From Trachelipus rathkii (Eukaryota > Arthropoda > Malacostraca > Isopoda > Trachelipodidae): a stretch of DNA of 38,982 nt. The DNA is taken from positions 10,001 to 48,982 of the forward strand of contig JABUQX010022147.1 of assembly GCA_015478945.1 (NCBI GenBank), given 5' to 3'. Numbering within the stretch: the stretch's first letter is position 1; every line of letters begins with the position of its first letter. A program made the position numbers and the translations under genes. Shown piece after piece: positions 1 to 9,935 of the stretch. The notes beneath the pieces are model-generated. The model was not told the DNA's origin and did no database searches. It saw only the letters and a list, made by a program, of their open reading frames with translations.

Positions 1-480
1 TTTTTTTTTTTACAGAATTATAGTCTGATATTATTAGGGCTTTTAGTAATTTCATAAAGTTTTAAAATTTTCCAATTTCATAACTTTAATATTAAAAATG
101 AGTACAAAATTAAAAAATTATAAACAAAAATGTAATCTAATTGGGTCTGAAGATAATTTTGATACAAAAGATAGATGTGACGCTAACCCACTATCAGATG
201 TTATACTGGTGGATTCAAATCTTCACTTGGTGAATTTGGATGTTTCTTAACACTTATGTGCACATGCCATACCTGCCCTGAAATCAGGAACCTAACTTTA
301 TTGCATAAAGTATTTCATCATTTTTTAGATCAAACTAAAGGGTACCAAAAATATGATAAAGAATCCTGAGACTTAAAAAGAAAATTTGTGTGTTTTACAG
401 GCAAGCTTGCCAGTCGAAGGTCCTTCCTCTAAAGATCATTGTCCTCATAGTGAAGAGTAATTCTTCCAAATCTGAGAAAC
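1..480. other. AT-rich unique-looking DNA, no gene seen
   Basis: No reading frame, transposon motif or tandem structure is recognisable here. It may be flank, or the far 3' untranslated part of the minus-strand LINE at 850-1255, since nothing separates the two. Confidence 0.4.
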
Positions 481-849
481 TTATTAGAACATTAGAAATA
501 AAAAGACAGTAAGAAGCCACATGAGCCTATCAAGACTTTCCCAGTCAAGCCAACAGAACCAATCACCAAACAACATGCTCATGCAAATCCACAAGGCACC
601 CTAGGGCTTGTCAATCACTATATACAGAATACACACAGTCTAAAACATGCTCATGCAAATCCACAATTGCTTGTCAATAACATATTTATACACAAAGTCT
701 ACAACTAAAATAAAAAAACTAAAAACTATATCTAAAGTAATTACATGCTAACTACACTACAGCTTCAATAACTTTCTAGTAACATGCAATTAACCTTAAT
801 AACTACAGTAACTAAGAACCAGCCAATTTGGCTTAGTCAAAATATACTA
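480..849 (-). repeat. 3' untranslated region of CR1/L2-like LINE, with 72-bp internal duplication
   Basis: This lies immediately downstream, in minus orientation, of the LINE C-terminal coding remnant. It contains a direct duplication: the block starting AACATGCTCATGCAAATCC occurs at 572 and again at 644, a 72-bp period, and each copy is followed by a CTTGTCAAT...CAGTCTA/AAGTCTA segment. Assignment as 3' UTR rests on position only. No poly(A) tail or terminal microsatellite is clear. Confidence 0.45.
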
Positions 850-1255
850 TATGATACCCAAACCATCCATATACTTATTAGTCCCTTCTTAAATGTTGTA
901 ATCGAGTTGCACTCAACAACCTCCTGTGGCAAACCATTCCAAAATTTAACAACCCTATACTGAATGAATGCATTTCTACATTCAATACCATGATTTTCTT
1001 TCTTAATTTTCTAATAATGCCCCCCTGGTCACCTGTCCATGCTCTTCTATGAAAAATTTATTGGTCTCAGTATTATCAATAGATGTAAATATTTTGTAGA
1101 CTTGTATCATGCCCCTCTGAGAAAAAATCGCCTTCTATAGAAAACATTCCTAACTCCTTCAGCCTCTCCTCATAGCTCTTACCCTCAAACCCAGAAATCA
1201 TCCTTGTTGCCCTAAGTTGCACTCTATCTTTATGAAAATGGCTTAAGGAAGAATT
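850..1255 (-). pseudogene. CR1/L2-like LINE reverse transcriptase, C-terminal end
   Basis: Read on the minus strand, this translates with frameshifts into the C-terminal tail typical of CR1/L2-type non-LTR retrotransposons of invertebrates. Recognisable pieces in order are RVQLRATRMISGFEGKSYEERLKEL (in two parts here: RVQLRATRMI and GFEGKSYEERLKELG), then GDMIQ-like and YKIF-like residues across a frameshift, the FFIEEHG/VTRG block, a block beginning HGIECRNAF, and FWNGLPQEVV...TTFKKGL. The family role is target-primed reverse transcription of element RNA in the nucleus. The RT core, endonuclease and start are absent, so this is a 5'-truncated copy, as is usual for LINEs. Identification is by recalled family pattern, not by a search. 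Confidence 0.7.
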
Positions 1256-1440
1256 TCATGAGATTAAATCACAAGAAAAAAAAAAAACTTTTGTCACCTA
1301 ATCATTGAGAGAATAATGGGGTTAGCTGATCATACATTACATTTAACTTTCAACGTCCTTCCAAGAGCTTTCCTTCATTCACTCTTGTTCTTTTAAAAAT
1401 ATTTAATTTTTCCCTTAAATGTTAAATCATTAAATGTTGT
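1256..1440. other. Spacer, nothing recognised
   Basis: AT-rich DNA with an A12 run and no coding or structural signal that I can support. Confidence 0.3.
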
Positions 1441-1560
1441 ACTTAAATTCCTGTAATAATAATAATAAGTAATAATAATAATAATTATATACATAATAAT
1501 AAAATATATATATATAAGTAATAGATAAATAATAATAATAATAATAATATAAATCAATAA
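1440..1560. repeat. (AAT)n trinucleotide microsatellite, interrupted
   Basis: Runs of AAT/ATA triplets interrupted by a short (AT)n block. This is the first of several AAT-type tracts in the window (also near 10.5 kb; the ATT strand appears at 16.2 and 17.6 kb). Confidence 0.85.
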
Positions 1561-1917
1561 TACTCCATTCAATATTGATAATCATAAAAAGTTATCAATT
1601 CAAATAATTTTTAAATACAATTTTTATTTAGACCAGTTTTAGATTCTAGAGCCGTATTTACAGAATGATGAACACAATTTAAATTAAACTCATTACTAAC
1701 ATATTTTTTTTATTATCTTAAACAACTGAGATTTTTTTTTAATTTTCTAGCCATTTATTTTCGTAATTAATTATTAACTGAAACTATTACCTAGTTAATG
1801 GATAAGTATATTAAAAGTACAATAATATTATAATCAATTCTATGTCTGATTATATTTTAATAAAGATAATAAATCACATAAGAGTAATTCAGATGTTATA
1901 CAGTTAATATAGAACAA
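1561..1917. other. AT-rich spacer, nothing recognised
   Basis: Low-complexity A/T-rich DNA without repeats long enough to name and with no coding signal. Confidence 0.3.
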
Positions 1918-2045
1918 CTATTATATATAGAGATATTTATTATATAATATATATATTATAATAGATATAATATATATATATAAATATATATATATATACT
2001 ATATATATAATTATAATTAAATATATATATATATATATATAGATT
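1918..2045. repeat. (AT)n microsatellite
   Basis: Imperfect alternating A/T with phase breaks (ATAATA, TATTAT), the pattern shared by all AT arrays in this window. Confidence 0.9.
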
Positions 2046-2428
2046 AAATACACATCGTTAATCTAAATCCATACTAAACAATTGAATTACAAACATGATT
2101 GAATTGGTAAACGATTGAATAAAAATACAGTAACGTTATAATATAATAACTTAAAAAACGTTTTTGTATAAAAAAATATAAAAATATAAAATAAAAATCT
2201 CAAAAAAATCCCCAACCCGTTCTAGAGTAAACTATCGGTTCGAGTGTGAAAAATTGTTTCATATTTAAAGTTTCGAAAGTATATAGAAGTCAAAGTCATT
2301 TATCATGATATTTTTTCACATATCAATTTCATAATAGTTTTATGCAAAAATATAACTGTGTAAATGAAAATCAATACTGATTGAAATTCTTATTAAGAAG
2401 ACATTTGAAAAAGTAGAAAGTTTGGTTA

Positions 2429-2462
2429 GTTCCGGCCGAACACAATCTAGTTCGGCCGGAAC
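2429..2462. other. Perfect 13-bp GC-rich hairpin
   Basis: GTTCCGGCCGAAC at 2429-2441 is the exact reverse complement of GTTCGGCCGGAAC at 2450-2462, with an 8-base loop ACAATCTA. A further CGGAACCGAACA-like piece follows, and GGTTCG occurs at 2236. A repeated self-complementary word next to an AT array is the same design as the hAT-like ends elsewhere in the window, so this may be one end of another such element. No partner end was found. Confidence 0.75.
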
Positions 2463-2517
2463 CGAACATTTCCAAAAAATCGAGGGTTACGTGCGAACCT
2501 GTTCCGTAACGTCCTTT

Positions 2518-2700
2518 AAATATAATTATTATATATATATATATAATATAGGTATATATAGTATATAGTAATATAATATATATAATAAGTATCATAATAT
2601 ATATATATATATATATATTATTATAAATATAATATATAGTATATAATATATAATATATATATTAATATATATTAATATATATATTGATATAAACGTTTGC
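2518..2700. repeat. (AT)n microsatellite
   Basis: Imperfect alternating A/T array. Open frames crossing it are composition artefacts made of I, Y and L residues. Confidence 0.9.
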
Positions 2701-2975
2701 CGAATGGTAATCCTTTTGTTTGACAGGGAACTAAAGCTTCTGCTGTCTCGACCTTGTAGGTTGATAAATTCTTTGCACTATATGAATGTCTAATCCCACA
2801 CGTTTCGCCAGTTTGATTTTCCTTAACTTTATAATCTAAGTCATTTACACCTGTTTATGAAGTATATCGCCTGTTTATAAATTGTGTGATAAGTTTGGGT
2901 TCATTTGTGATTAATAGGATTTGGGAGATATCGTTGACGTTTAGGTTGGTTTCGATATTGTCTCGCACAGTAAAA
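2700..2975. other. Unique-looking spacer, nothing recognised
   Basis: Less AT-biased stretch between two AT arrays. It has a short CCTGTTTAT doublet near 2850-2875 but no coding motif I can support. Confidence 0.3.
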
Positions 2976-3082
2976 GTGGTATATATATTAATATATAATA
3001 TATATAGTATATATATATGTATATACTATAATATGTATATATATATATATATATAATACTATATAATATATATATACACGAG

Positions 3083-3124
<42 letters not shown>

Positions 3125-3177
3125 ATATATATATATATATAATATATATATATAATAATAAGTATAATATATATGTG
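2976..3177. repeat. (AT)n microsatellite
   Basis: Long imperfect AT array that ends exactly where the left inverted terminus of the 3178-4320 element begins. Confidence 0.9.
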
Positions 3178-3344
3178 CACTACTCCTTTAAAAGGAAGTT
3201 ACAAAAAAGACTTGATATCGAAAAATCGCCGAACGCTTCTCGTGCAACCCGTCAGGCACGTTTAGCTAAAAATGCCAATAGAAGGAGAGCTAAATGTTAG
3301 CCACAAGTGTTTTTTTTATCCAAGTTAATGTTCTAAAATATTTT

Positions 3345-3475
3345 TTTTTTAAGGGGCTCGAGGCCGGACGGAGGGACAGAGGGGAACGACAGTCCCTCGT
3401 CGGTCCCCGTCTGAGGCCGAGAGACCCTGGTCTCTTTTCCATCTTTGCGATTAATCTTGGGTATTCCTTAATTAA
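3345..3475 (+). repeat. GC-rich dispersed repeat, copy 1
   Basis: A GC-rich island in AT-rich DNA. Reverse-complemented, it shares in order GAATACCCA, CGCAAAGATGG, AGGGTCTCTCGGCC and GACGAGGGACTGTCGTTCCCC with copies at 3.9, 13.1 and 37.5 kb. In this orientation it follows a T10 run ending AAG. I do not recognise the family, and open frames through it differ between copies. Confidence 0.65.
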
Positions 3476-3894
3476 AAAAAACCAAACAAAAAAAACTGTT
3501 ATTGGCAAACTTGTACCACTTTATTGCCTTGAAATAATCGAGAAAAAATGATAAATCCATTTGTTCGTATTATATATGCGGTTTAAAGTGGTCCAGCATT
3601 CCGAAAGACAACATGTCAAGTCACTTTAAAAACATAACACTTACAAGTCGAAAATAATATAGGGGTTTCTATTTTGATTTAAGCCAAGCAGATTTCATCG
3701 CGGAAACTTAAAAAAAAATATAGGGTTCAAATATTTCATTAATTATATTACCTTAAATATTACTATAATCTTAGGTCTGGCAAGCGTTATGCTCTCATCG
3801 ACCTTCCATTCCTGCAGAAATACGAAAGCAAGAGTTGCCAAATAGTTTGTTTTATTTCTTCTGCGAGAAAATGTATTCTTTTTTTTCTTTTTAT

Positions 3895-4055
3895 TTCCTT
3901 TTTAGGGGTCGAGCCGACGGCAGGTGAACTCCAGAAAAGGGGTCGGGGGGGGAAAAACCCTCCACTCGTTTCCTCCGGTAGGCCAAGAAACCCCGACCTA
4001 TCACATCTTTGTTTTTATCCGGTCGTGGGTATTTCTCTTAGTGAAAAAAGAAAAA
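3895..4055 (+). repeat. GC-rich dispersed repeat, copy 2
   Basis: Same orientation as copy 1, about 550 bp away within TIR-1. Reverse-complemented it reads AAATACCCACGACC..., ACAAAGATGTG, TCGGGGTTTCTTGGCC, TACCGGAGGAAACGAG and a C8 run. It is preceded by a pyrimidine run ending TTTTTAG, parallel to copy 1. Direct duplication within TIR-1 is one explanation for the pair. Confidence 0.65.
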
Positions 4056-4320
4056 AAATTCAACCTTTGGCACCTTTGCGTGCTCCCTCGGAGTACTTGA
4101 GCTTCTTCGTATTCTCAAAAAAAACTGTAATTTTCCAACATTTTTTAAACAATTAATTTTTAAACGTATTTTTTTTTTTATAATTTCCGGGGGTAAAAAT
4201 GTTCTCCTGATTAATAAAATTATATTATGTTCGTGTAGCTGTTATAGTTCTTTTTGTTACATGCATGTTGTTCCTCTTCGGGATGCGACCCGGTTAACTT
4301 CCTTTTAAAAGGCAGAGTTC

Positions 4321-4415
4321 ATATATATAATTATAATATATAAGTAATATATATTATATTATATAATATATATATATATATTTCTAATATAATATATTAT
4401 ATAATATAGTAATAT
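4321..4415. repeat. (AT)n microsatellite
   Basis: Imperfect AT array directly abutting the right end of TIR-1. Confidence 0.9.
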
Positions 4416-4639
4416 AGGTCAGCCTCCATTAAAGAAACATATGTTAATTGAACCAAAAACTAGAATAGTTCACTATGAAAATAAATAACACCTCCATAAT
4501 CAGGACACAATTTAATTAAATAAATTATGAAAAAAAAATAACGCTTTTGAAAAATTAAAACTCTTAAAACTGTTGCATTAATTATTCTGTATTTATAACA
4601 CTGGTTCAGACAATGATTTGGAACTAAAACGGAATAGGT

Positions 4640-4865
4640 GTTCTATGTAGGTATAGTTGTCCTGAATGCGATGATGTAGTCGAAAATGACGTATCACGTA
4701 ACAATTGTCGTTGTTAGAGTCTTACTTTGAAGATTCATGATTGTATACACCCGAAAAATTTGTGAAAACTATATATGTTCTCTGAGAATTTTTGTAGTAT
4801 TTGTATAGGTCGCAGTTAAAGAGTTGTTTTTCAGTGTAAAGGTTGTGTATGTGGGCATGCACATT
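4640..4865 (+). pseudogene. Possible zinc-finger (PHD-like) remnant of a LINE
   Basis: A plus-strand translation with stops gives CPECDDVVENDVSRNN, then CRC, LKIHDCIHPKNL, SENFCSICIGRS and QCKGC. The spacing Cx2C...CxC...HxCxH...Cx2C resembles the N-terminal PHD-like fingers of CR1/L2/Jockey-group LINE proteins, such as the clearer one at 35.5 kb. No downstream endonuclease or RT follows, so the link to a LINE is an inference, and a chance cysteine cluster remains possible. Confidence 0.3.
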
Positions 4866-4867
4866 TT

Positions 4868-5043
4868 AACATATATATAATATATCTATAATATAATATA
4901 TATATATATACTACTATATATATATATATATATATATAAATAAGCTAGTGTATTTATTGTTTATAACCATATATATAATAATTACATTTCTTAAATAAAT
5001 AATGTTAATTATTTATAATATATATATATATATATATTATAAT
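4868..5043. repeat. Two (AT)n microsatellites with short spacer
   Basis: AT arrays at about 4868-4940 and 5017-5043. The second ends at the left terminus of hAT-1. Confidence 0.85.
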
Positions 5044-5130
5044 TAGTGATGTACGGCTGGCAAATGCCCAGGGCTAGCATTTATAAAATGGCATTTGTCA
5101 GGCCATTTGCGTCATTTCATAACATGACTG
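5044..5130 (+). mobile_element. Left end of hAT-1 (AAATGCCC family)
   Basis: Begins TAGTGATGTACGGC and continues into CAAATGCCCAGGGC, with further GCATTT/AAATGGCATTTG words. The right end at 10615-10721 reads TAGTGATGGGTAAATGCCC when reverse-complemented. A TAGTGATG-type terminus with nearby repeats of a short word is typical of hAT superfamily DNA transposons. The two ends could belong to one element (5044-10721) now filled with insertions, or to two different copies. Confidence 0.65.
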
Positions 5131-5224
5131 CCCCAAACTGGCATTAATAAATTATATCCATAAAGATGAATATGATAGTAAATTGAAAAAAAAAAACATC
5201 AAAGAATAGTTCAGTGTTTCGTAT

Positions 5225-5415
5225 TTAATTATATATTAGTATATAATATATATTATATATATATAATAATATAATATATATATATATATAATTATATAAT
5301 AAATAATATAATATATATATAAAAAAATATAATATACTATATATATATATATATATAGTATATATATATATTATATATTATATTTAAAATGTTTCTACAT
5401 ATTTAAATATATATA

Positions 5416-5457
<42 letters not shown>

Positions 5458-5650
5458 ATATATATATAATAACCATAATATAATAATATTATATATATAT
5501 ATAAGAGAGGGATATATATATATATATAATATAATAAATTAATATATATATATATAATAATAATATATATATATATAATTATATAATTATAATATATATA
5601 GGATTATACCGGTCGTGATATATAATATTATATATCATATATACCGTAAT
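5225..5650. repeat. Long (AT)n microsatellite cluster
   Basis: About 425 bp of AT array with short interruptions (TTTAAAATGTTTC near 5385, AAGAGAGGGA near 5505, ACCGGTCGTG near 5608). Confidence 0.9.
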
Positions 5651-5814
5651 ATATTTATGTGATGGATGTAACATCCCATGCCGCATCCGCGAGCTCCGCA
5701 CATTATTAAGAGATCTTCCGCATCCGCGCTTTGGCCTGCGGATGTTGCGCTGATCTGTTGTTCATAGGGATTTGATAAAAATTTAAAATAAAAAACTTAA
5801 AATTAACTTGTTTA

Positions 5815-6925
5815 TAAAATGAAAATGAAATTTGTTGAAGTATTCAAAAGCTGTCTTGATATTCCATATCAATCTGTTATCAAAGAACGCGCTTCCAACT
5901 TCGCGGAAATGGTGTCCACTTCATATGATGGAAAAAATGGTATCGCTCAGAGAACCCCTCTTGCTTTGTAGGCCAGATCGTATTCCAAAGTTAACATCTT
6001 ACATTTGTGGAAAATACTATCATATCACACTGCTATTAACTTAAACCAATGTAAAAAATTGCCATAAAAACAGCCCTCTATATTGCTTGTCTCCGAGTAA
6101 TATCCAATTAATCTCAACACTAAGGACCATTTTTGAAACATGCTTTAAATGAAAATGATGCACCTGTTCAAAAAGAATTAAAGGATGTAATTATAACTAG
6201 GGCTATCCAATAACGCTTTGGTTCTATTGGAAATTAAATGACCTCTACAATGCAACTTTACCTGAGATCTCTCGTTAGAAAGGCAATTTTTTTGTAACAC
6301 AATATATAGAACAATTAAACCGTCACTTGGTTGCAAGTTGAAAACTTCAACCGAACAGTTTATTAACTTCGCCAACCCTCTTAAAACAAAAGAAACGAAA
6401 TCTACTCAGACCATCGACCTCTAACAAATAAATCTAATACAGATTCATGGAAAAATTTATACAGTCCAGCAGTGATGAAAAAACACACGCATTACCAAAA
6501 AGATGTAGTGAATAAATAGTGGAGTTTTGAAGAAAAACAACTAGATACAAATGATGATCCTATCAGTTGTGAAAGTTAGAGCAAAATATTTCTCCCAAGC
6601 TTGAGTCAACAACTTGCACGGATTAATTGGATCTGTCCTCCAACTCGTATTCCAATGAGAGAGTATTGTAGAATGCTGGCTAAAATATGATGAAAAGTGA
6701 AACGACGCAACATCATCAGAAAAGGCAGACAAAAATTGAATGTTCCTCAGCACACCTTACTATATTGAAATTCTTATAGTAGTGCAAAAAGTAATAATAA
6801 GCCATTGTAGAAAAATCTCTTTCATTAAGGGCGGCTAGTGGAGAAAGAGGTTTGTGTGCTGCAATATTAAAGTTGGGTCCCCGGTTCCCGCACCCTGAAC
6901 ACATTATTAATAGATGTGGCTAAAG
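5815..6925 (+). pseudogene. hAT transposase (ZBED-like), degenerate
   Basis: hAT transposases cut the element out and insert it with 8-bp target duplications. The plus-strand translation has many stops. Recognisable parts are ELKDVIITRAIQ-RFGSI near 6176-6235 and LYNATL near 6245, which correspond to the RRFGSIE...LATLLDPRFK block of ZBED-type transposases. Near the C-terminus is AASGERGLCAA (about 6831-6863), matching the S-SERLFSAA dimerisation motif, followed by PEHIINR (about 6893-6913), matching the usual PEH-xx-L ending. The N-terminal BED finger is not visible. The assignment relies on the order and spacing of these fragments. Confidence 0.5.
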
Positions 6926-6934
6926 TTCTATAAC

Positions 6935-7098
6935 TATATAAATATATATATATATATAGTATATAGTATATAGTTGTTGGAATCCTCACCACCATCTCCC
7001 ACCACGGTATTAATGGTTAGTTGGAATATTCTGCGTTTGTTGGGTCGTGCTTGGATCGGAACCCGTCTTTTGATATATAGATATATAATATATATACC

Positions 7099-7130
<32 letters not shown>

Positions 7131-7170
7131 TATATATATATATATATATATAAGTATATATATATATGTC
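6935..7170. repeat. (AT)n microsatellites inside hAT-2
   Basis: AT arrays at about 6938-6975 and 7072-7168, separated by about 100 bp that shows no match to a known family. Confidence 0.85.
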
Positions 7171-7320
7171 AACACCTCTCTCATGAATAGGCGCTCTGCC
7201 GTGAGTAGCTGGTGAACAACTGTAAAAAATAAATAAAAATAAAATATATATAAAATATATAAAATCAAACATCCGCATCCTTCATCGCGATGGAAAAAAT
7301 GAACACCGCTGCATCACTAA

Positions 7321-7351
7321 ATTATATGTACTATATATAGTATATATAAGT

Positions 7352-7395
<44 letters not shown>

Positions 7396-7470
7396 ATATA
7401 TATAAATATATATATATATTATATAGTATATATATATATATACTATATAATATAATAATATATATAATAT
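7321..7470. repeat. (AT)n microsatellite
   Basis: Imperfect AT array between hAT-2 and the 3' end of the minus-strand LINE. Confidence 0.9.
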
Positions 7471-7654
7471 TATTCCCCTCTTCCAAGACCTGGGTAGAGT
7501 CTGTTTAAAACAAAAAAGGGAAACAAAAAAGTAAAAAAAAAAACGCAAGTCGAAAAAAAGCCTTAATATCGCCTTATACTTTAGTGAGACTATCCGCCAT
7601 AAATCCACCTTAAGCTTCAATGAACGCCACAAGACCCTCACTAATTCATCTCGC

Positions 7655-8395
7655 AATGTAGGTGTTCATCCCTTGGCCCAGGTGGGCCACAACCATACCC
7701 TTCACAAACTCGACATTCCACTCTATTATGCACCCTTCTTCTCGCCTCTGACAAACTCACATTTCTCTCCTCAGGCATTCCTTACTAGACATCATCCACT
7801 TTTCCCATTTCTCCCAGCAACGGTCATTCTCAGCCACACTCACCAACTATATCATCCGTAACAACCATTACCACCATTGCTCTTCCACATGACCAAGACC
7901 ATCTCAATCATACTTCTATTTATTTTCTCATTTACCCACTTTCTCACACCCACACAACTCTCTAATTACGATCATTCCTCATCTCCCATCCTAATCACAC
8001 CCCTTGATTGTCCATTCTGAAACACATTGTTACTTTAGATCTATATACCTCTATTCAGACCATAGTCCCACTAGCTATACATTAACACAGGTTAACAAAA
8101 AATACCTCTAGGTAAACCCTAGCGACACTTCAGGACTTAGTCCCTCTTTACATCCACCAATGATTAATTGCATCCGCCAACTCCTGCTATCAACTTTCTA
8201 CTACCCTCTCATCGATCGTAATTTTCATCCAACATATATGTTAAAATATTTAAACTCAGACACTTGTTCCAACCCTCACCATCTAACATGAACTTCACAC
8301 CGACTGTCTCTACTCACAACCATAACCTAACACTTATCTACATTACTTTCAAAACCCATCCTTTTACACCCCTGCCAAATCTTCTCTCTAACCAA
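7655..8395 (-). pseudogene. LINE RT thumb and C-terminal ending
   Basis: Downstream of motif C the minus strand reads, across frames, CKRMGFESNVDK, MVVSRDSRCEVHVR, LDGEGLEQVSEFKYF, then MDNQGV and LRW-WSC-R (equivalent to RWFGHVER), VGEC (equivalent to YVGEC-G), and finally EARRRVHNRVEWR-F-type residues ending in a GPRDEHLHCEM segment near 7660. The order matches the usual ending of this LINE family. Stops at 7650-7640 agree with the end of the protein; 7480-7650 would then be the 3' UTR. Confidence 0.65.
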
Positions 8396-8850
8396 TCCTC
8401 TCAAAAGTTCTTCAAAGATTCACCACACATAACAAAATTCATCTGCATATATAGGTAGGGCAGCCCTCCACTCTCTCCTTTCTCCATCAATCTAACACCA
8501 TCCACTGCCACTCCCACCTCTAATTTCTTCATAACCAAACCATATACAATGAATAACCAAGGAGACATAACATTTCCCTGCCTCACTCCGCATTAATATT
8601 AAACTGATCACTTTCAACTTCATCTATTCTTACACACGCTACTATCGTCATGCACTTTGATTCCATTCAAAAGCCAACCACTAACATTACATACATAACT
8701 AACACCTGCCAAAAAGCGTCCCCAATTAATCCTATCATATGCCTGTTGAAAATCCATAAACCTAAATACAATTATTTTCCTTCTCCCTCTCATTTTCTCA
8801 ATTATTGTTTCAATGTAAGATTTGGACCCACTACATGCCTCTACCAACTT
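8395..8850 (-). pseudogene. LINE reverse transcriptase core
   Basis: The minus strand encodes VFRFMDFQQAYDRINW (D at about 8752), the RT motif A region (usual form FIDLEKAYDRV). LLNGIKVHDDSSVCKN follows. Then comes RQGNVMSPWLFIVY at 8586-8545 (motif B, usual RQGC-MSPWLFNVY), and across a frameshift YADEFVMCGES with Y at 8449 (motif C, usual YADD). The second catalytic aspartate of motif C is therefore glutamate as read. RT activity would be lost from this change and from the frameshifts. Confidence 0.75.
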
Positions 8851-9479
8851 CTAAATGACCTTGTTCTCTTCACCAATCATCCCTTCAATCACACACTCTT
8901 TCGACAAAATACCAGCATACATATCTCCCTACAACACTCAATAAACATTCCTAATAATTCCTACAGTTCCCTTTATCTCCTTACACCTAATAAAGTGCAT
9001 AGTTTTTATGCTACTCCCCAATCCTCGTTAAACTACAATCCCATCCATAAATGCTTTTGTTACAGAACTTCCAAATTCCAATCATCGCCATCTCACCTCC
9101 GTCTGAACATTTCAAGAGTATGTTCCTCTATACTTGTAGATTACCATTCTTTAACTTTTTCACCCTACCCATTTCTCCTCCTTACTAATAACTTCATCCC
9201 CAAAATACCTATTCCAGTCTTGCACCAACAAACCCACCACATCACTAATAGCATCTTCCTACTGCCAACGTTAGCAGATTTCGAGTTCCTCCAACTCCCC
9301 CATCCTTTCATCTGATTACAAAAGCGCCATCCCTATTCATTATTCCTAAGCACATCCCATATTCCTCATCTTAACCTTTCGTGGCATACTTCCGGAAAGC
9401 TTCCATTCCCCCCTGTTTTTTTAAGGTTTCCCCCCCCCCGCCAGCATTCCAGAACCCTCCCCCTTCCAAAACCCCCTTT

Positions 9480-9935
9480 TGGGGGGTGTTCAATTGTTAC
9501 TCTTTTCCTCCTACGACGGAACTTTTAGTATCCTTTTTTCCTCTTATATAATCCAACAACATCTTTCTTTTGAATCATCATCATTTGCTTTTAGTACATT
9601 CAACAACGCTTCTTTTTTTACTTCAACCGCTTACTCAGTTCATTCCACCCCTCATTGGTAACATTCTTAATTCCAACTTTACCCATCTAACATACTTCTT
9701 ATTACACTAACAAATCCACTCTTATTTGCTTCCCAATATTTTGCATAGTTACAACTTCTTACAGCCTTCAACTAGATTACTGCAAGCGCTCTTAAATATT
9801 ATCCTTATTACCCTTTGTTCACTTAACTTCTTCACCTTAATTTCCCACTTCCTCCTTATCACCTTCCTCCACACCCTAATCCCCACTAACCTAATTTTGC
9901 ATAGAACAACATAAATGATCCAATAATCCATTCCT
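9480..9935 (-). pseudogene. LINE linker between endonuclease and RT
   Basis: Minus-strand pieces read GWNEL-SKRLK, KANDDDSKER(C), REEKRILK and RRKRVTIE around 9500-9660. They correspond to the conserved WWNEEVK...KERCLEIYKEEKRKVKR stretch just upstream of RT in this LINE family. Further upstream (9749-9931) an open minus frame has a basic VWRKVIRRKWEIKVKKL segment of the same character. Frameshifts are frequent. The endonuclease itself, expected above 9935, is not recognisable, so the 5' limit near 10230 is set only by the change to AT array. Confidence 0.5.

Larger units (their letters stand above)
3178..4320. mobile_element. TIR-bounded non-autonomous DNA element (TIR-1), class unknown
   Basis: The left end carries CACTACTCCTTTAAAAGGAAGTTAC (given here in two overlapping parts: CACTACTCCTTT and CTTTAAAAGGAAGTTAC). 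The right end, reverse-complemented, reads GAACTCTGCCTTTT then TTTTAAAAGGAAGTTAAC. The inner 15 bases are almost identical and the outer bases partly match. Both ends sit directly against AT arrays, so a target duplication cannot be read. Inside are two direct copies of a GC-rich repeat and no transposase. It could be a short non-autonomous element or a chance pairing of two fragments. I favour the former because the ends are inverted and both abut AT arrays. Confidence 0.55.
5656..7320 (+). mobile_element. hAT-2 element (GCATCC family) with transposase remnant
   Basis: The left end reads TTATGTGATGGATGTAACATCC and then GCCGCATCCGCGAGC. The right end, reverse-complemented, reads TTAGTGATGCAGCGG and carries AGGATGCGGATGTTTG. 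Both match the GATG...ACATCCGC architecture of hAT-3. Inside is a plus-strand transposase remnant. The right portion also holds two AT arrays. Flanks are AT arrays, so the 8-bp target duplication expected for hAT cannot be verified. It lies inside the interval bounded by the hAT-1 ends. Confidence 0.6.

Noticed and set aside
2371..3180. Open minus-strand frames rich in I, Y and L (also near 7.0, 7.4, 10.3, 10.8, 13.8, 14.4, 28.3 and 38.3 kb)
   Set aside because: They are translations of (AT)n arrays, which lack stops in some phases by composition.
8650..9315. 221-codon plus-strand open frame, the longest in the window
   Set aside because: It is antisense to the minus-strand LINE, whose RT motifs are recognisable. 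Its His/Ser/Thr/Leu-rich composition is the complement of a G/A-rich sense strand.
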